Shown here: piece by piece, positions 43,605 through 52,300 of the stretch
Layout: each line of letters begins with the position of its first letter
How positions within the stretch are numbered: the first letter of the stretch is position 1
NCBI GenBank assembly: GCA_045106765.1
Contig: JBGCFD010000070.1
Coordinates: 1 to 64,000, forward strand
Reading direction: 5' to 3'
DNA from: CAJQQY01 sp045106765
Lineage (GTDB): Bacteria > Bacteroidota > Bacteroidia > Chitinophagales > Saprospiraceae
DNA length: 64,000 nt
The notes under the pieces: model-generated
The model's database searches: none
Seen by the model: only the letters and a program-made list of their open reading frames with translations
What the model was told of the DNA's origin: nothing
Translations under genes and position numbers: made by a program

Positions 43605-43925
43605 TCATTTCCCTATCGCAACCTTCCAAGACTTCGTCGCCCATCTTTTTAACTCTTTTTTATCTTCAACGATTTCCTTTGGGACAGTCCAATAAGGCAT
43701 GCCTTTAGTTGTTTTTCGAGGATTAAATTGTTCCATTCCTCGTGAAGTGAAATCCTCCAAATTGGTCTCATCAACTTTTAAATAAAATTTGTCATCTACG
43801 ACACAAGCGAATGCTTTTCCATCTCTCATGTAGGACATGGAACCGAACATTTTTTTGCAAGTAAATTCTTTAAATTCAGAAAGTTGTTCGCTTGCGTATT
43901 GGTGAGTTTCTTCGTTATAAGCCAT
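43605..43925 (-). CDS. TfoX N-terminal domain protein
   Basis: 106 residues: MAYNEETHQYASEQLSEFKE, CKKMFGSMSYMRDGKAFACV, FYLKVDETN, and GMPYWTVPKEIVEDKKELKR. This is the TfoX/Sxy N-terminal domain alone; in gamma-proteobacteria the two-domain protein promotes competence. Single-domain versions are common and have no clear role. It follows the DUF2461 gene by 25 bp on the same strand, so they are likely co-transcribed. Confidence 0.85.
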   Translation of the reverse strand: MAYNEETHQYASEQLSEFKEFTCKKMFGSMSYMRDGKAFACVVDDKFYLKVDETNLEDFTSRGMEQFNPRKTTKGMPYWTVPKEIVEDKKELKRWATKSWKVAIGK

Positions 43926-43950
43926 AATATAATTTTATTGTTCCATCTCA

Positions 43951-44619
43951 CTATCGATAAATCGCCTCATAAAAAAAATCTGCCATCGGTTTTGCAGCCA
44001 AGTAATGTTCCATGATAATTTTATCCAATTTCGGATCAAGGATTTTATCTGCATCAAATTCAGTCTTTACATAAAATTGTTTATTTGCAATCAAAGGTTG
44101 AATTTCGACATCCTCTTTAAATTCTTTAGGAATCCGTTTATTTTTTTCTCCATGAATTTCACCCCAGAATTTTTTAAATTTTTTATTCTTTAAAATTTTC
44201 TCAAACTCCTTCGGTTGCGAAACGATACCTTCTCGAATACTTTGCAATTGATTTTTGTCAGGCATATAAACACCACTAAAAATACCAAACTTCTCTGCAC
44301 CCATCTCAAAATAAATTCCAGGCTTGGAATGATCTTTCCGACCACCAGCAGAAATAGCAGCGGAGACATTTGTTTTATAAGGTGTCTTATCTTTTGCAAA
44401 ACGAATGTCTCGATTGATTCTAAAAATCGCATCCTTTGGCAAAATGACAACTGTAGGATCAACCTCTTGGATTTTATTAATCATCAATTGTACAAATTCT
44501 TTAAATGGATTTTTGACATGCGATTCGTAATCTTTTTTATTCGCATGAAACCATTCCCGTTCATTATTTTTTGCAAGCCCTTGGAAGAATTTTAAAAAGT
44601 CTTTTGTGAAGTATGCCAT
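43951..44619 (-). CDS. DUF2461 family protein
   Basis: 222 residues with start YFTKDFLKFFQGLAKNNERE, WFHANKKDYE, LPKDAIFRINRDIRFAKDKT, PYKTNVSAAISAGGR and GIYFEMGAEKFGIFSGVYMP, the signature of DUF2461, a widespread small soluble family of unknown function. Upstream, on the same strand after an inverted repeat, lies a VOC gene; downstream is the TfoX-like gene. Confidence 0.88.
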   Translation of the reverse strand: MAYFTKDFLKFFQGLAKNNEREWFHANKKDYESHVKNPFKEFVQLMINKIQEVDPTVVILPKDAIFRINRDIRFAKDKTPYKTNVSAAISAGGRKDHSKPGIYFEMGAEKFGIFSGVYMPDKNQLQSIREGIVSQPKEFEKILKNKKFKKFWGEIHGEKNKRIPKEFKEDVEIQPLIANKQFYVKTEFDADKILDPKLDKIIMEHYLAAKPMADFFYEAIYR

Positions 44620-44646
44620 TTTTTGTTAATCAGTTTATTAGTAAAT

Positions 44647-44728
44647 CGGTTGAACGGTTGAACGGTTGAACGGTTGAACAGTTGATCGGAATTCCAATTT
44701 TGCAAATAAACCGATCACCTGTTCGACC
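44647..44728. repeat. Tandem CGGTTGAA repeat and inverted repeat
   Basis: Four direct copies of CGGTTGAA (44647-44678) and a degenerate fifth (CAGTTGAT). The last copies then pair with GATCACCTGTTCGACC (44711-44728) as an inverted repeat, 16 of 18 matching. It lies between two reverse-strand genes and ends 7 nt before the stop of the VOC gene. Confidence 0.7.
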
Positions 44729-44734
44729 AATTAA

Positions 44735-45109
44735 TTATCCTGGAGAATGCAATGCAATTTTGTTACCCTCCGTATCCATAAAGGTAGCGAAAAAACCAAT
44801 CTCGTCAGAAATTTTAGTTTTAGGAAGGACCACATTTCCACCTGCATCATTGACTCGTCCCAACATGATACTCAGGTCTTCGCCTCCATTCAAATAAGGA
44901 ATTGTTCCTTTATCTGAAGGCTCATGACCTTCCCCTTTACAGATTGCACCGCCCACACTTTTGCCATCTTGATCGGCTGGTAAAAAAGCCATTTGGATGT
45001 CCTGAATATTTTGAACATGAAGTTCAGCATCAAAGATTTTAGAATAAAAACCCTTTGCTCTCTCGAAATTTGTTGCTGGAATTTCAAACCAGTTAATAGC
45101 GTTTGCCAT
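44735..45109 (-). CDS. VOC family protein (glyoxalase/extradiol dioxygenase fold)
   Basis: 124 residues with start ANAINWFEIPATNFERAKGF and the paired beta-alpha-beta-beta-beta modules: YSKIFDAELHVQNIQDI, FFATFMDTEGNKIALHSP (Glu-Gly-Asn box). A single VOC unit that would dimerise; the metal ligands are not all clear. Function could be glyoxalase-like, antibiotic-binding or other. Same strand as the DUF2461 and TfoX genes. Confidence 0.85.
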   Translation of the reverse strand: MANAINWFEIPATNFERAKGFYSKIFDAELHVQNIQDIQMAFLPADQDGKSVGGAICKGEGHEPSDKGTIPYLNGGEDLSIMLGRVNDAGGNVVLPKTKISDEIGFFATFMDTEGNKIALHSPG

Positions 45110-45161
45110 GATGTTATTTTTTTATTGGTGAGTAAAAAATCAAGAATGAATCAATTAGACG

Positions 45162-45197
45162 TTATTCGTTTGACGTTGAACGTTAGACGTTTTACGG
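45162..45197 (+). repeat. ACGTT phrase repeat, copy A
   Basis: Starts TTATTCGTTTGACGTTGAAC, followed by GTTAGACGTTTTACGG. The first 23 nt occur again exactly, inverted, at 54573-54595. Confidence 0.75.
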
Positions 45198-45384
45198 TCT
45201 GCCATACAATTTTATTTAGAATAAACTTTATTAGTTAATTTGATAAAACAAATATCTAGTAAAACATTTTGTTTTTAAAATGAAAAATATTTTATTTGTA
45301 GGTTTTTAAAAAAGCTTTATTTTAAAATAATTATTGATAATCAGATAGTTATGCTTATTTTTTATTGAAAAAAGAATAATTCAA

Positions 45385-46851
45385 GTGGCAAAAAAAGAAC
45401 AATTGTTTTCATTAATTCAGTCATTGACTCAGGCAGAAAAAAGGTATTTTAAAATATTTTGTTTCTCTCAAAAAGTAGATAATAACTATTTGAAGTTGTT
45501 TGAATTAATGGTAAAACAAGTTGATTATGATGAAGAAAAAATACGAAAGAAATTCAAAGGCGAGCGATTTTTAAAACAACTTCATGTCACTAAAAATTAT
45601 TTGTACCAACTACTTTTAAAAAGTTTGCGCAACTATCATTCGACTATTTCTGCAGATGCTGAAATTAAATCTTTGTTGCGAAATGTTGAAATCCTTTTTG
45701 TCAGAGAACTCTACGAAGCTAGTTTTTCAGAATTAAGAAAAGTCGAAAAATTGGCGACCAAATTTGAAAATCAAACCGCACTTTTAGAAATTATCAATTG
45801 GAAAAAAAAGTTTCAATTAACAAAATCTGGAACTGATGTCGAATCGCTTCAGGAATTAATTGCTAAGGAAAAAAAGATCATCGAAGGAATTGTTTTACAA
45901 AATGAAAATTGGGAATTAACCTCCGATGTTTTTCGTTTTTTTAAATCTAATAAAAAACGGTTGGAGATTTTTTTACAAAAAAAACCTCCTCCAAATGCTT
46001 CGTTACAACATCAAATTCTTTTTTACAATCTTGATTATATTTTTCATGTAATAAATGGCGAACCCAAGAAAGGCTTGGCCAGTTTGGATTTGATGATTGA
46101 TTTATTTGAAAGAAATCCAGCTCGAATCAAAGATGATCCTTCGTCCTATGCAAGAGTGATGAATAATAAAGTGAGCTATTTTATTTTCCAAAAACAATAT
46201 ATACACGTGTTGCCTTTATTAAAGAAGATCAGAGCAATTCCAACGACTTACCAATTAAAAAATGCTCAAAAATTTTCGATCAAACTTCAATTGAGAACGT
46301 ATAATATTGAACTCGAAATGTATCGAGATCTTAAGCAATTTGAAAAAGGAATTAACGTAATCAGTCAGGCTAAAAGGTATCTATTGGAAAATGAAAAAAT
46401 TATTCCTGCAGATTATCATGTGATGTTGCGCTATCAATTTGCCTACATTTATTTTATGCAAAAAAACTATTCAAATTCCTTAAAATGGGTCAACGAAATT
46501 ATTCAAACCCCGTTTAAAAATTATCGAAAGGATTTGCAAAGTTATGCTCGTGTGTTGAATCTGATGATTCATTTTGAACTTGGAAATATTATTGTTTTAA
46601 AATATGCGGTGGAAAACTGCAGACGGTTTTTGAAAAAATCTATTGATTTTCGAGGTCAACCAACTGTTTTACCTTTTGCCAAAGTATTGCTTCATTTTTT
46701 TTCCAAAATATGTAATGCGCCACATTCTCATTATTCACAACTTTTCGAAAAACTAAAAATGGATTTAGTGGATGCGGAGCCCCAGATTTTAAACGATGAT
46801 ATCTTAGATTATTTAGACATAAAGAGTTGGTTGGTAGAAAAATTGAAGTAA
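45385..46851 (+). CDS. Large helical protein of unknown function (paralogue group 2)
   Basis: 488 residues, opening with a GTG (45385-45387) read as Met: MAKKEQLFSLIQSLTQAEKR then YFKIFCFSQ. No signal or membrane segments; helical, rich in Lys, Leu, Phe and Tyr, with a TPR-like middle (YARVMNNKVSYFIFQKQYIH) and a C-terminus (SWLVEKLK) that echoes the protein at 26601 (NWFIEKLE). Similar length and upstream TGATAATCA (45335-45343). Homology between the two is suggested by build, not by a clear alignment. Function unknown. Confidence 0.72.
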   Translation: MAKKEQLFSLIQSLTQAEKRYFKIFCFSQKVDNNYLKLFELMVKQVDYDEEKIRKKFKGERFLKQLHVTKNYLYQLLLKSLRNYHSTISADAEIKSLLRNVEILFVRELYEASFSELRKVEKLATKFENQTALLEIINWKKKFQLTKSGTDVESLQELIAKEKKIIEGIVLQNENWELTSDVFRFFKSNKKRLEIFLQKKPPPNASLQHQILFYNLDYIFHVINGEPKKGLASLDLMIDLFERNPARIKDDPSSYARVMNNKVSYFIFQKQYIHVLPLLKKIRAIPTTYQLKNAQKFSIKLQLRTYNIELEMYRDLKQFEKGINVISQAKRYLLENEKIIPADYHVMLRYQFAYIYFMQKNYSNSLKWVNEIIQTPFKNYRKDLQSYARVLNLMIHFELGNIIVLKYAVENCRRFLKKSIDFRGQPTVLPFAKVLLHFFSKICNAPHSHYSQLFEKLKMDLVDAEPQILNDDILDYLDIKSWLVEKLK

Positions 46852-47016
46852 AAGTGTGATTTTTATTAACTTTTGCGTCTAAATGATTGTTCTGACCTTG
46901 CAATAATTTCAATAGTAAAATTAAGCTTGCAGTCTAAAATTATTTTAAAATCAAATAAAAAGCCTTATTTTGAGGCGAATTATTTCAAATATTATTCAAT
47001 TAAAAACAAAATTATT

Positions 47017-47796
47017 ATGGCTAGAAGAGGAATGTTCGAAAAATCTAATAATCCAATGTTTGGAAAAGATACTTTCCAAAACACCAATACAAATGGAAGT
47101 CAAACGTTAGATGGTCATATTTCAGGATATGATACAGTTGCAAGACCAATGACTGTGAATGGAGCAGTTAACAAAACTTTTATGCTAGGTGGTGTGATGT
47201 TAGCAGCAGCGGTGGTGGCATATATGTTTGCCAGTCCAATTTTTATGTGGGGAGGATTTATCGGAATTATCGCAATTAGTTTCATTGCGAATCGAGATAA
47301 AGAAAGATCTCATATTTGGGCACCATTATTTTCAATTGCTGCTGGATTTTCAGCTGGGACAGCTTCAGCTGTTTATGGAGCAGTAGCAGGCGGAGTAATT
47401 TCGCAAGCAATTATCATTACAATGTCTATTTTCTTTGTGATGTTGACTTTGTACAAAACAGGAACAATTAAAGTAACCGAGAAATTTAGAAGCATTGTAA
47501 CGATGGCTGTTGGAGCAATTATGGTGGTTTATTTAGTTGAATTTGTTTTACACATGTTCGGTGTCAATATTCCATTTCTTCACGAAGCATCTCCAATTGG
47601 TATTGGTATTAGCTTAGTAATCATTGGAGTAGCATCATTAAATCTTTTGTTAGATTTTGATAATTTTCACAAAGGAGAAGCGATGCGAGCACCTGAATAC
47701 ATGGAATGGTATTTCGGAATGGGACTAGTATTTACATTAGTTTGGTTGTATTTAGAAATCATTCGTTTGGTAGCAATTTTTGCAGGAGGTGACTAA
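47017..47796 (+). CDS. Bax inhibitor-1/YccA family membrane protein
   Basis: 259 residues from ATG 47017-47019 (MARRGMFEKSNNPMFGKDTF). An in-frame start at 46873 would add a 48-residue hydrophilic extension and is rejected. Seven hydrophobic segments follow, including MLGGVMLAAAVVAYMFASPI and FMWGGFIGIIAISFIANRDK, and the family's ending GMGLVFTLVWLYLEIIRL. Pore-forming/calcium-leak channel family; the bacterial role is unsettled. Upstream neighbour 45385-46851 is same strand with a 165-bp gap; downstream is a terminator. Confidence 0.85.
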   Translation: MARRGMFEKSNNPMFGKDTFQNTNTNGSQTLDGHISGYDTVARPMTVNGAVNKTFMLGGVMLAAAVVAYMFASPIFMWGGFIGIIAISFIANRDKERSHIWAPLFSIAAGFSAGTASAVYGAVAGGVISQAIIITMSIFFVMLTLYKTGTIKVTEKFRSIVTMAVGAIMVVYLVEFVLHMFGVNIPFLHEASPIGIGISLVIIGVASLNLLLDFDNFHKGEAMRAPEYMEWYFGMGLVFTLVWLYLEIIRLVAIFAGGD

Positions 47797-47816
47797 ACTT
47801 AGTTTTAAGATAAAAA

Positions 47817-47853
47817 GGAAGGGTGCGGCGGTTTCGTCGTACCCTTTTTTTAT
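47817..47853 (+). terminator. Terminator after the BI-1 gene
   Basis: GGGTGCGGCG / CGTCGTACCC stem with a GTTT loop and a T-run of seven. Confidence 0.85.
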
Positions 47854-47868
47854 TTTGTCATATCGAAA

Positions 47869-47956
47869 ATTTACCACATGGGCACATAGAATATAGACCA
47901 TCACTAAAAAAATACATATACTGTGTCTATGTTTTCTATGTTCCTATGTGGTAAAT
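47869..47956. repeat. Inverted repeat upstream of the PqqB-like gene
   Basis: Left arm 47869-47898 (ATTTACCACATGGGCACATA...) and right arm 47924-47956 (...TTCCTATGTGGTAAAT) match with a few differences; built on repeated ACATAG units. The loop is about 25 nt of A-rich sequence. Confidence 0.7.
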
Positions 47957-47977
47957 TAAATCCAATAATAACTTTTT

Positions 47978-48916
47978 ATGAAAAAAACAGCAACAATTTT
48001 ATTCCTCGTGATCGTATTCTTCAGTTGTGCTGAGGAGAAAATAAAGAGCGAAGTACTGCCTATTTTACCTGAAACCTATCTTCAAATTTTGGGCACAGCG
48101 CAAGACGCAGGTTTCCCTCAAATCAATTGTCAAAAGGCTTGTTGTAAAAATTTGTGGAATGATAAAAGTTTGCGAAAAATGGTTTCGTGTATCGGAGTCG
48201 TTGACCAAAAATTAAATCAATGCTTCCTTTTTGATGCGACTCCCGATATCAAAGATCAATTAAATATTTTGCAGAAAAATCAATACGATTTAACAGGAGT
48301 TTTTTTGACACATGCACATATGGGCCATTATACTGGGTTGATGCATTTGGGAAGAGAGGCAATGGGCGCTCAAAAAGTACCTGTTTTTGCAATGCCGAAA
48401 ATGCAAACCATGTTGGAAGAAAATGCTCCTTGGAGTCAATTAGTAAAATTAGAAAATATAAAAATCCAACCACTTCAAAATGATTCGATGACTGTGCTGA
48501 AAAATATAAAGGTTACTCCCTTGCAAGTTCCGCATCGAGATGAATTTTCAGAAACAGTTGGTTTTAAGATTTTTGGAAAAAATAAAACGGCACTTTTTAT
48601 TCCAGATATTGACAAATGGGGAAAGTGGAAACGAAACATTTTAGACGAAATAAGAAGGGTAGATTATGCTTTTTTGGATGGCACTTTTTATCAAAATGGA
48701 GAAATTCCAGGGCGAGATATGAGTTTGATTCCACATCCATTTATGGAAGAGAGTATGACTTTATTTGATTCACTTTCAGAAAAAGAAAAATCAAAAGTAT
48801 ACTTTATACATTTTAATCATACGAATCCTGTTTTGCAAAAAGAAAGTGAGGCGAAAAATGAGGTGGAGAAAAAAGGATTTCACATAGCGAGAGAAGGGCA
48901 GATTTTCGATTTGTAA
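47978..48916 (+). CDS. PqqB-like metallo-beta-lactamase-fold lipoprotein
   Basis: 312 residues. Lipoprotein signal MKKTATILFLVIVFFSCAEE with SC at residues 16-17. The mature part resembles PqqB-type MBL proteins: LGTAQDAGFPQINCQKACC, CIGVVDQ, then LTHAHMGHYTGLMHLGREAM, where the usual HxHxDH reads HAHMGH (Asp replaced by Gly), LQVPHRDEFSETVGFKI and FIPDIDKWGKW. The metal site may thus be altered. No other PQQ genes are nearby. A periplasmic hydrolase of unknown substrate is the cautious call. Confidence 0.75.
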   Translation: MKKTATILFLVIVFFSCAEEKIKSEVLPILPETYLQILGTAQDAGFPQINCQKACCKNLWNDKSLRKMVSCIGVVDQKLNQCFLFDATPDIKDQLNILQKNQYDLTGVFLTHAHMGHYTGLMHLGREAMGAQKVPVFAMPKMQTMLEENAPWSQLVKLENIKIQPLQNDSMTVLKNIKVTPLQVPHRDEFSETVGFKIFGKNKTALFIPDIDKWGKWKRNILDEIRRVDYAFLDGTFYQNGEIPGRDMSLIPHPFMEESMTLFDSLSEKEKSKVYFIHFNHTNPVLQKESEAKNEVEKKGFHIAREGQIFDL

Positions 48917-49306
48917 AACACAAGCTTTATGATTCCAAAAAAAATAGACTACCAACTTTAGTTGGTAGTCATACATTAACTTACATTATAAGATAAAGTT
49001 TTGAAACTCTATCTTAATTGAAACCCCAAAAATTCTTATGCTCTTTTATTAGATTTAGCGTGTGTCGAGCCTTTTGGAATAGTTTAATAAATAGTGTTTT
49101 GGTATAGCCCTTTAAAAAAGTGTCTAAATAGAAATTAAATATAGTGTGAGAGTTTCTCTAAATTTGAATCAAAATTACGGTGGTTTTTGTTTAAAAAAAT
49201 GTCATATTTCATGTAAAAAATAGACATTTTTATTTTTTATCAAAAGTCATAACCTTAATATGACTGGTTATCAACTTAAATGGAAAACATCTAAAAAAAA
49301 GAAACT
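48917..49306. other. Gap with two hairpins between PqqB-like gene and hybrid regulator
   Basis: GACTACCAACTTTAGTTGGTAGTC forms a perfect 10-bp hairpin (48947-48970), next to an A-run that makes a T-run on the reverse strand; AAGATAAAGTTT / AAACTCTATCTT (48990-49015) is a second. They may end the reverse-strand regulator transcript 300 nt past its stop. No gene seen. Confidence 0.6.
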
Positions 49307-52300
49307 TTAATTATTAATATAATTAGAAGGTGATTTTCCAAAACGATTTTTAAATATTTTTGAAAAATACTCAGGAGTGGAGAAGCCAATCGAATAAGCA
49401 ACTTCTGCGATAGTGGAGTAAACTTTATTTTCTAATAACTGTCTTGCCTTTTGTAATTTGATTTCTTTTAGATAATTCCCAGGTGTAAGTCCTGTGATTT
49501 TTTTCAATCTTCGATTAAATTGCCTTTCGCCAATTGCCATTTCAAAAGCAAGTTGACTAACATTGAAATTTGGTTTGGTTGCTTTTTCAAATGCAATGGT
49601 TTCTAGCTTTTTCAACCATTTTAAATCTGCGGATTCTAGAGGAGGAAGTTTTTTTTCTTTTTTATCCATTTCTATTTTGGTGGAAATACTTTTTCGTTGT
49701 TCGGTATTTTGTAACAAAGTATTCACTCGAGCGATCAATTCATCTGCTTCAAATGGTTTAATCAAATAATCATCTACTCCGATGGTAATTGCTTTTAATT
49801 TGTCGGAAGTATTCGATAGAGCAGTCAGCATGATGACAGGAATAAGTTGCCATTTTTCAGAAGATTTCAACTTCTTTAACAAAGTAAATCCATCCATCTC
49901 AGGCATCATTACATCAGAGATAATCAAGTGAATATCAATTTCTTCATTCTTTAAAATATTCAGAGCATCTTTTCCATTGGCAGCGAGAAATGTGTTGGCA
50001 TTTGAATGTAATAGATTTTGAATAAAAACTCTCATCTGAGTATTGTCTTCGACGATGAGAATATTGATTTTGGAATTATTATTATTGGATTTTGGCAAAG
50101 AGTCTTCAAGGATAATAGGTGGGGAAAGATTGTGATTAATGAGAATTGTTGAGGTTTCTTTGGGGAATTTTAAAGTAAAAGTCGTTCCTAATCCATAGGT
50201 AGATTGGACAGACAGTTCCCCTTCAATAAGATTGGCTAACTCTTTGGATAGCGCTAATCCGATACCTAATCCACCATGAAGATTATTGCCCGATTGTTTG
50301 GATTGAAAGAATCTTTGGAAAATATGTGGTAAATCATCTGGATGAATACCCTGTCCACTATCAATAACTTTTAGAAGAATATTATCATGTTTTTCACTTA
50401 CCTCCAAAGTTATGTTATCTCCACTTTGGGTGAATTTAAATGCGTTGGAAAGCAAATTAGTTGCAATTTTTTTTAGTTTTTGATCATCCACGATCAGTTG
50501 GATATCAATAGGTAATTGATAAAATAATTGGAAATCAATACCACGATGTTGTGCTTCCAGATCAAAGCCAGTTGCCCATTTTCTGACTTCTGCTAAGAAG
50601 TGCACGGACTTTTTATTAACTTCTAATTTATTGGCATCATATCTACTCAAGTCTAAAATTTCTTCCACTAGGTTTTTTAACTGTTCCCCATTTTGAGCAA
50701 TAGCAGTTAGCGTTCTCATGGTTTTATCATTTAGATTTTCCGTTTTCATGAGTTGCTTGAGTGGACTAATAATTAAGGTAAGTGGAGTTCGTAATTCATG
50801 GGTAACGTTAGCAAAAAAACGAGTTTTAACTTCATCTAATTTTTTTAATTCTTCTGCTTGTTTTTTAATTTCTTTGGTACGTCGAACTACCTCTACTTCT
50901 AGTTTTTCTTTTTCCCTCAAAAGATTAGCCGTTCGTCTTCGAATTATAAATGAAATAAAACCAATCAGGCTAAGAATAGCTAACACTTTAAACCACCATT
51001 TAGAATAAAAAGGTTGTAGTATTTCTAAAGGAATTTTTAATTCTTGATTGGACCAATTACCATCAGAATTTCTACCTTTTATATTAATAGTGTACTGTCC
51101 GTAAGGTAAATTATTAAATACAATGCTATTTCCATCTACAGGATTCCAGTTGGAATCGAAGCCATCAATTTTATATTCAAATCGATTATCTTTTGGATTT
51201 TTAAAATCTAGCAAAGAAAATGAAAGTCGAAAAGATTTCACACTTGGCTGGATTATGATTTTTTTATTTTGATTAAAATAATTCCACCGAGAAACCATAG
51301 TTTTATTTTCTTCATCAAAAATTTCATAATTAATCAAATGTAATGGAGCATTTTTTTTGCTAGTTGAAGTAAAATCTTTTGGATGAAAAACAGTAATACC
51401 ATTTAGTCCACCCATATACAATGTTCCATCTTTATCTTGATAATGAGAATAAAAATTAAACTCATCGTAAGGAAGTCCATCTTTGGTCGTGTAAGTGATT
51501 ACATCATGCGTTTCTTTGTGGAATTGCATCAATCCAAAATTACTTGGCAACCATAAATATCCTTCGTCATCTTCATAAATGGCATAAATTAAATCGTTGC
51601 GCAACCCATCCACTGTGGTAAAAGTTTCTGTTTCTCCAGTTGTTTTATCCCAATGAATTAAACCACCCAATCTAGTCCCGAGCCAAAAAGTGTTATCTTC
51701 TTTGTCTTGGTGAATGAAAATAATATTATCGTAGGGAAGCGCATTATCTTTGGTAGAAAAATGTTGGGTAATACCTTTTATTGGATCTAGTTGAAAGATG
51801 CCTTTGGTCGTAGCGATGAGAATAAATTCATCGTTTTCAAAAAAGTGCATCATTTCAGTTGAATTGAATTCGGAGAATCTGTTGCTTTTTTGAAAGGGAG
51901 TAAAATTATTTATAGCAGAATTAAAAATATATAATTGGGAGTTGGTTCCTGCCCATAATTGTTGAGTAGTTTTATCTCTTCTAATAAAACTGAAATCAAG
52001 CGGACTCTTTGGTTTTGTATCTAAAAAATAACTTTGTTCAATTTTAAATTGGGAAGCATTTATTTGATGAAAACTGCTCGAGAGGTTAGCCATCCAAAGT
52101 GTATTTTCTCCATCCCAAATTATACTCCGACCTTTTTTCCATGGTTCAGAAATTTGAGATTGAACTATGCCGTTTTTTAGATTAACATTATAAAGTCCAG
52201 AGTTAGAAGTTACCCATAAATCATTATTCTTGCCTTTAATTATTTCTCGAGTACTTTCTCCTTTTAAATAATTATTAAAGCGCTTTTTGTTTAGTTTGAT

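Noticed and set aside
44647..44728. CRISPR array
   Set aside because: The repeats are 8 nt with no spacers; it is a tandem array and not a CRISPR.
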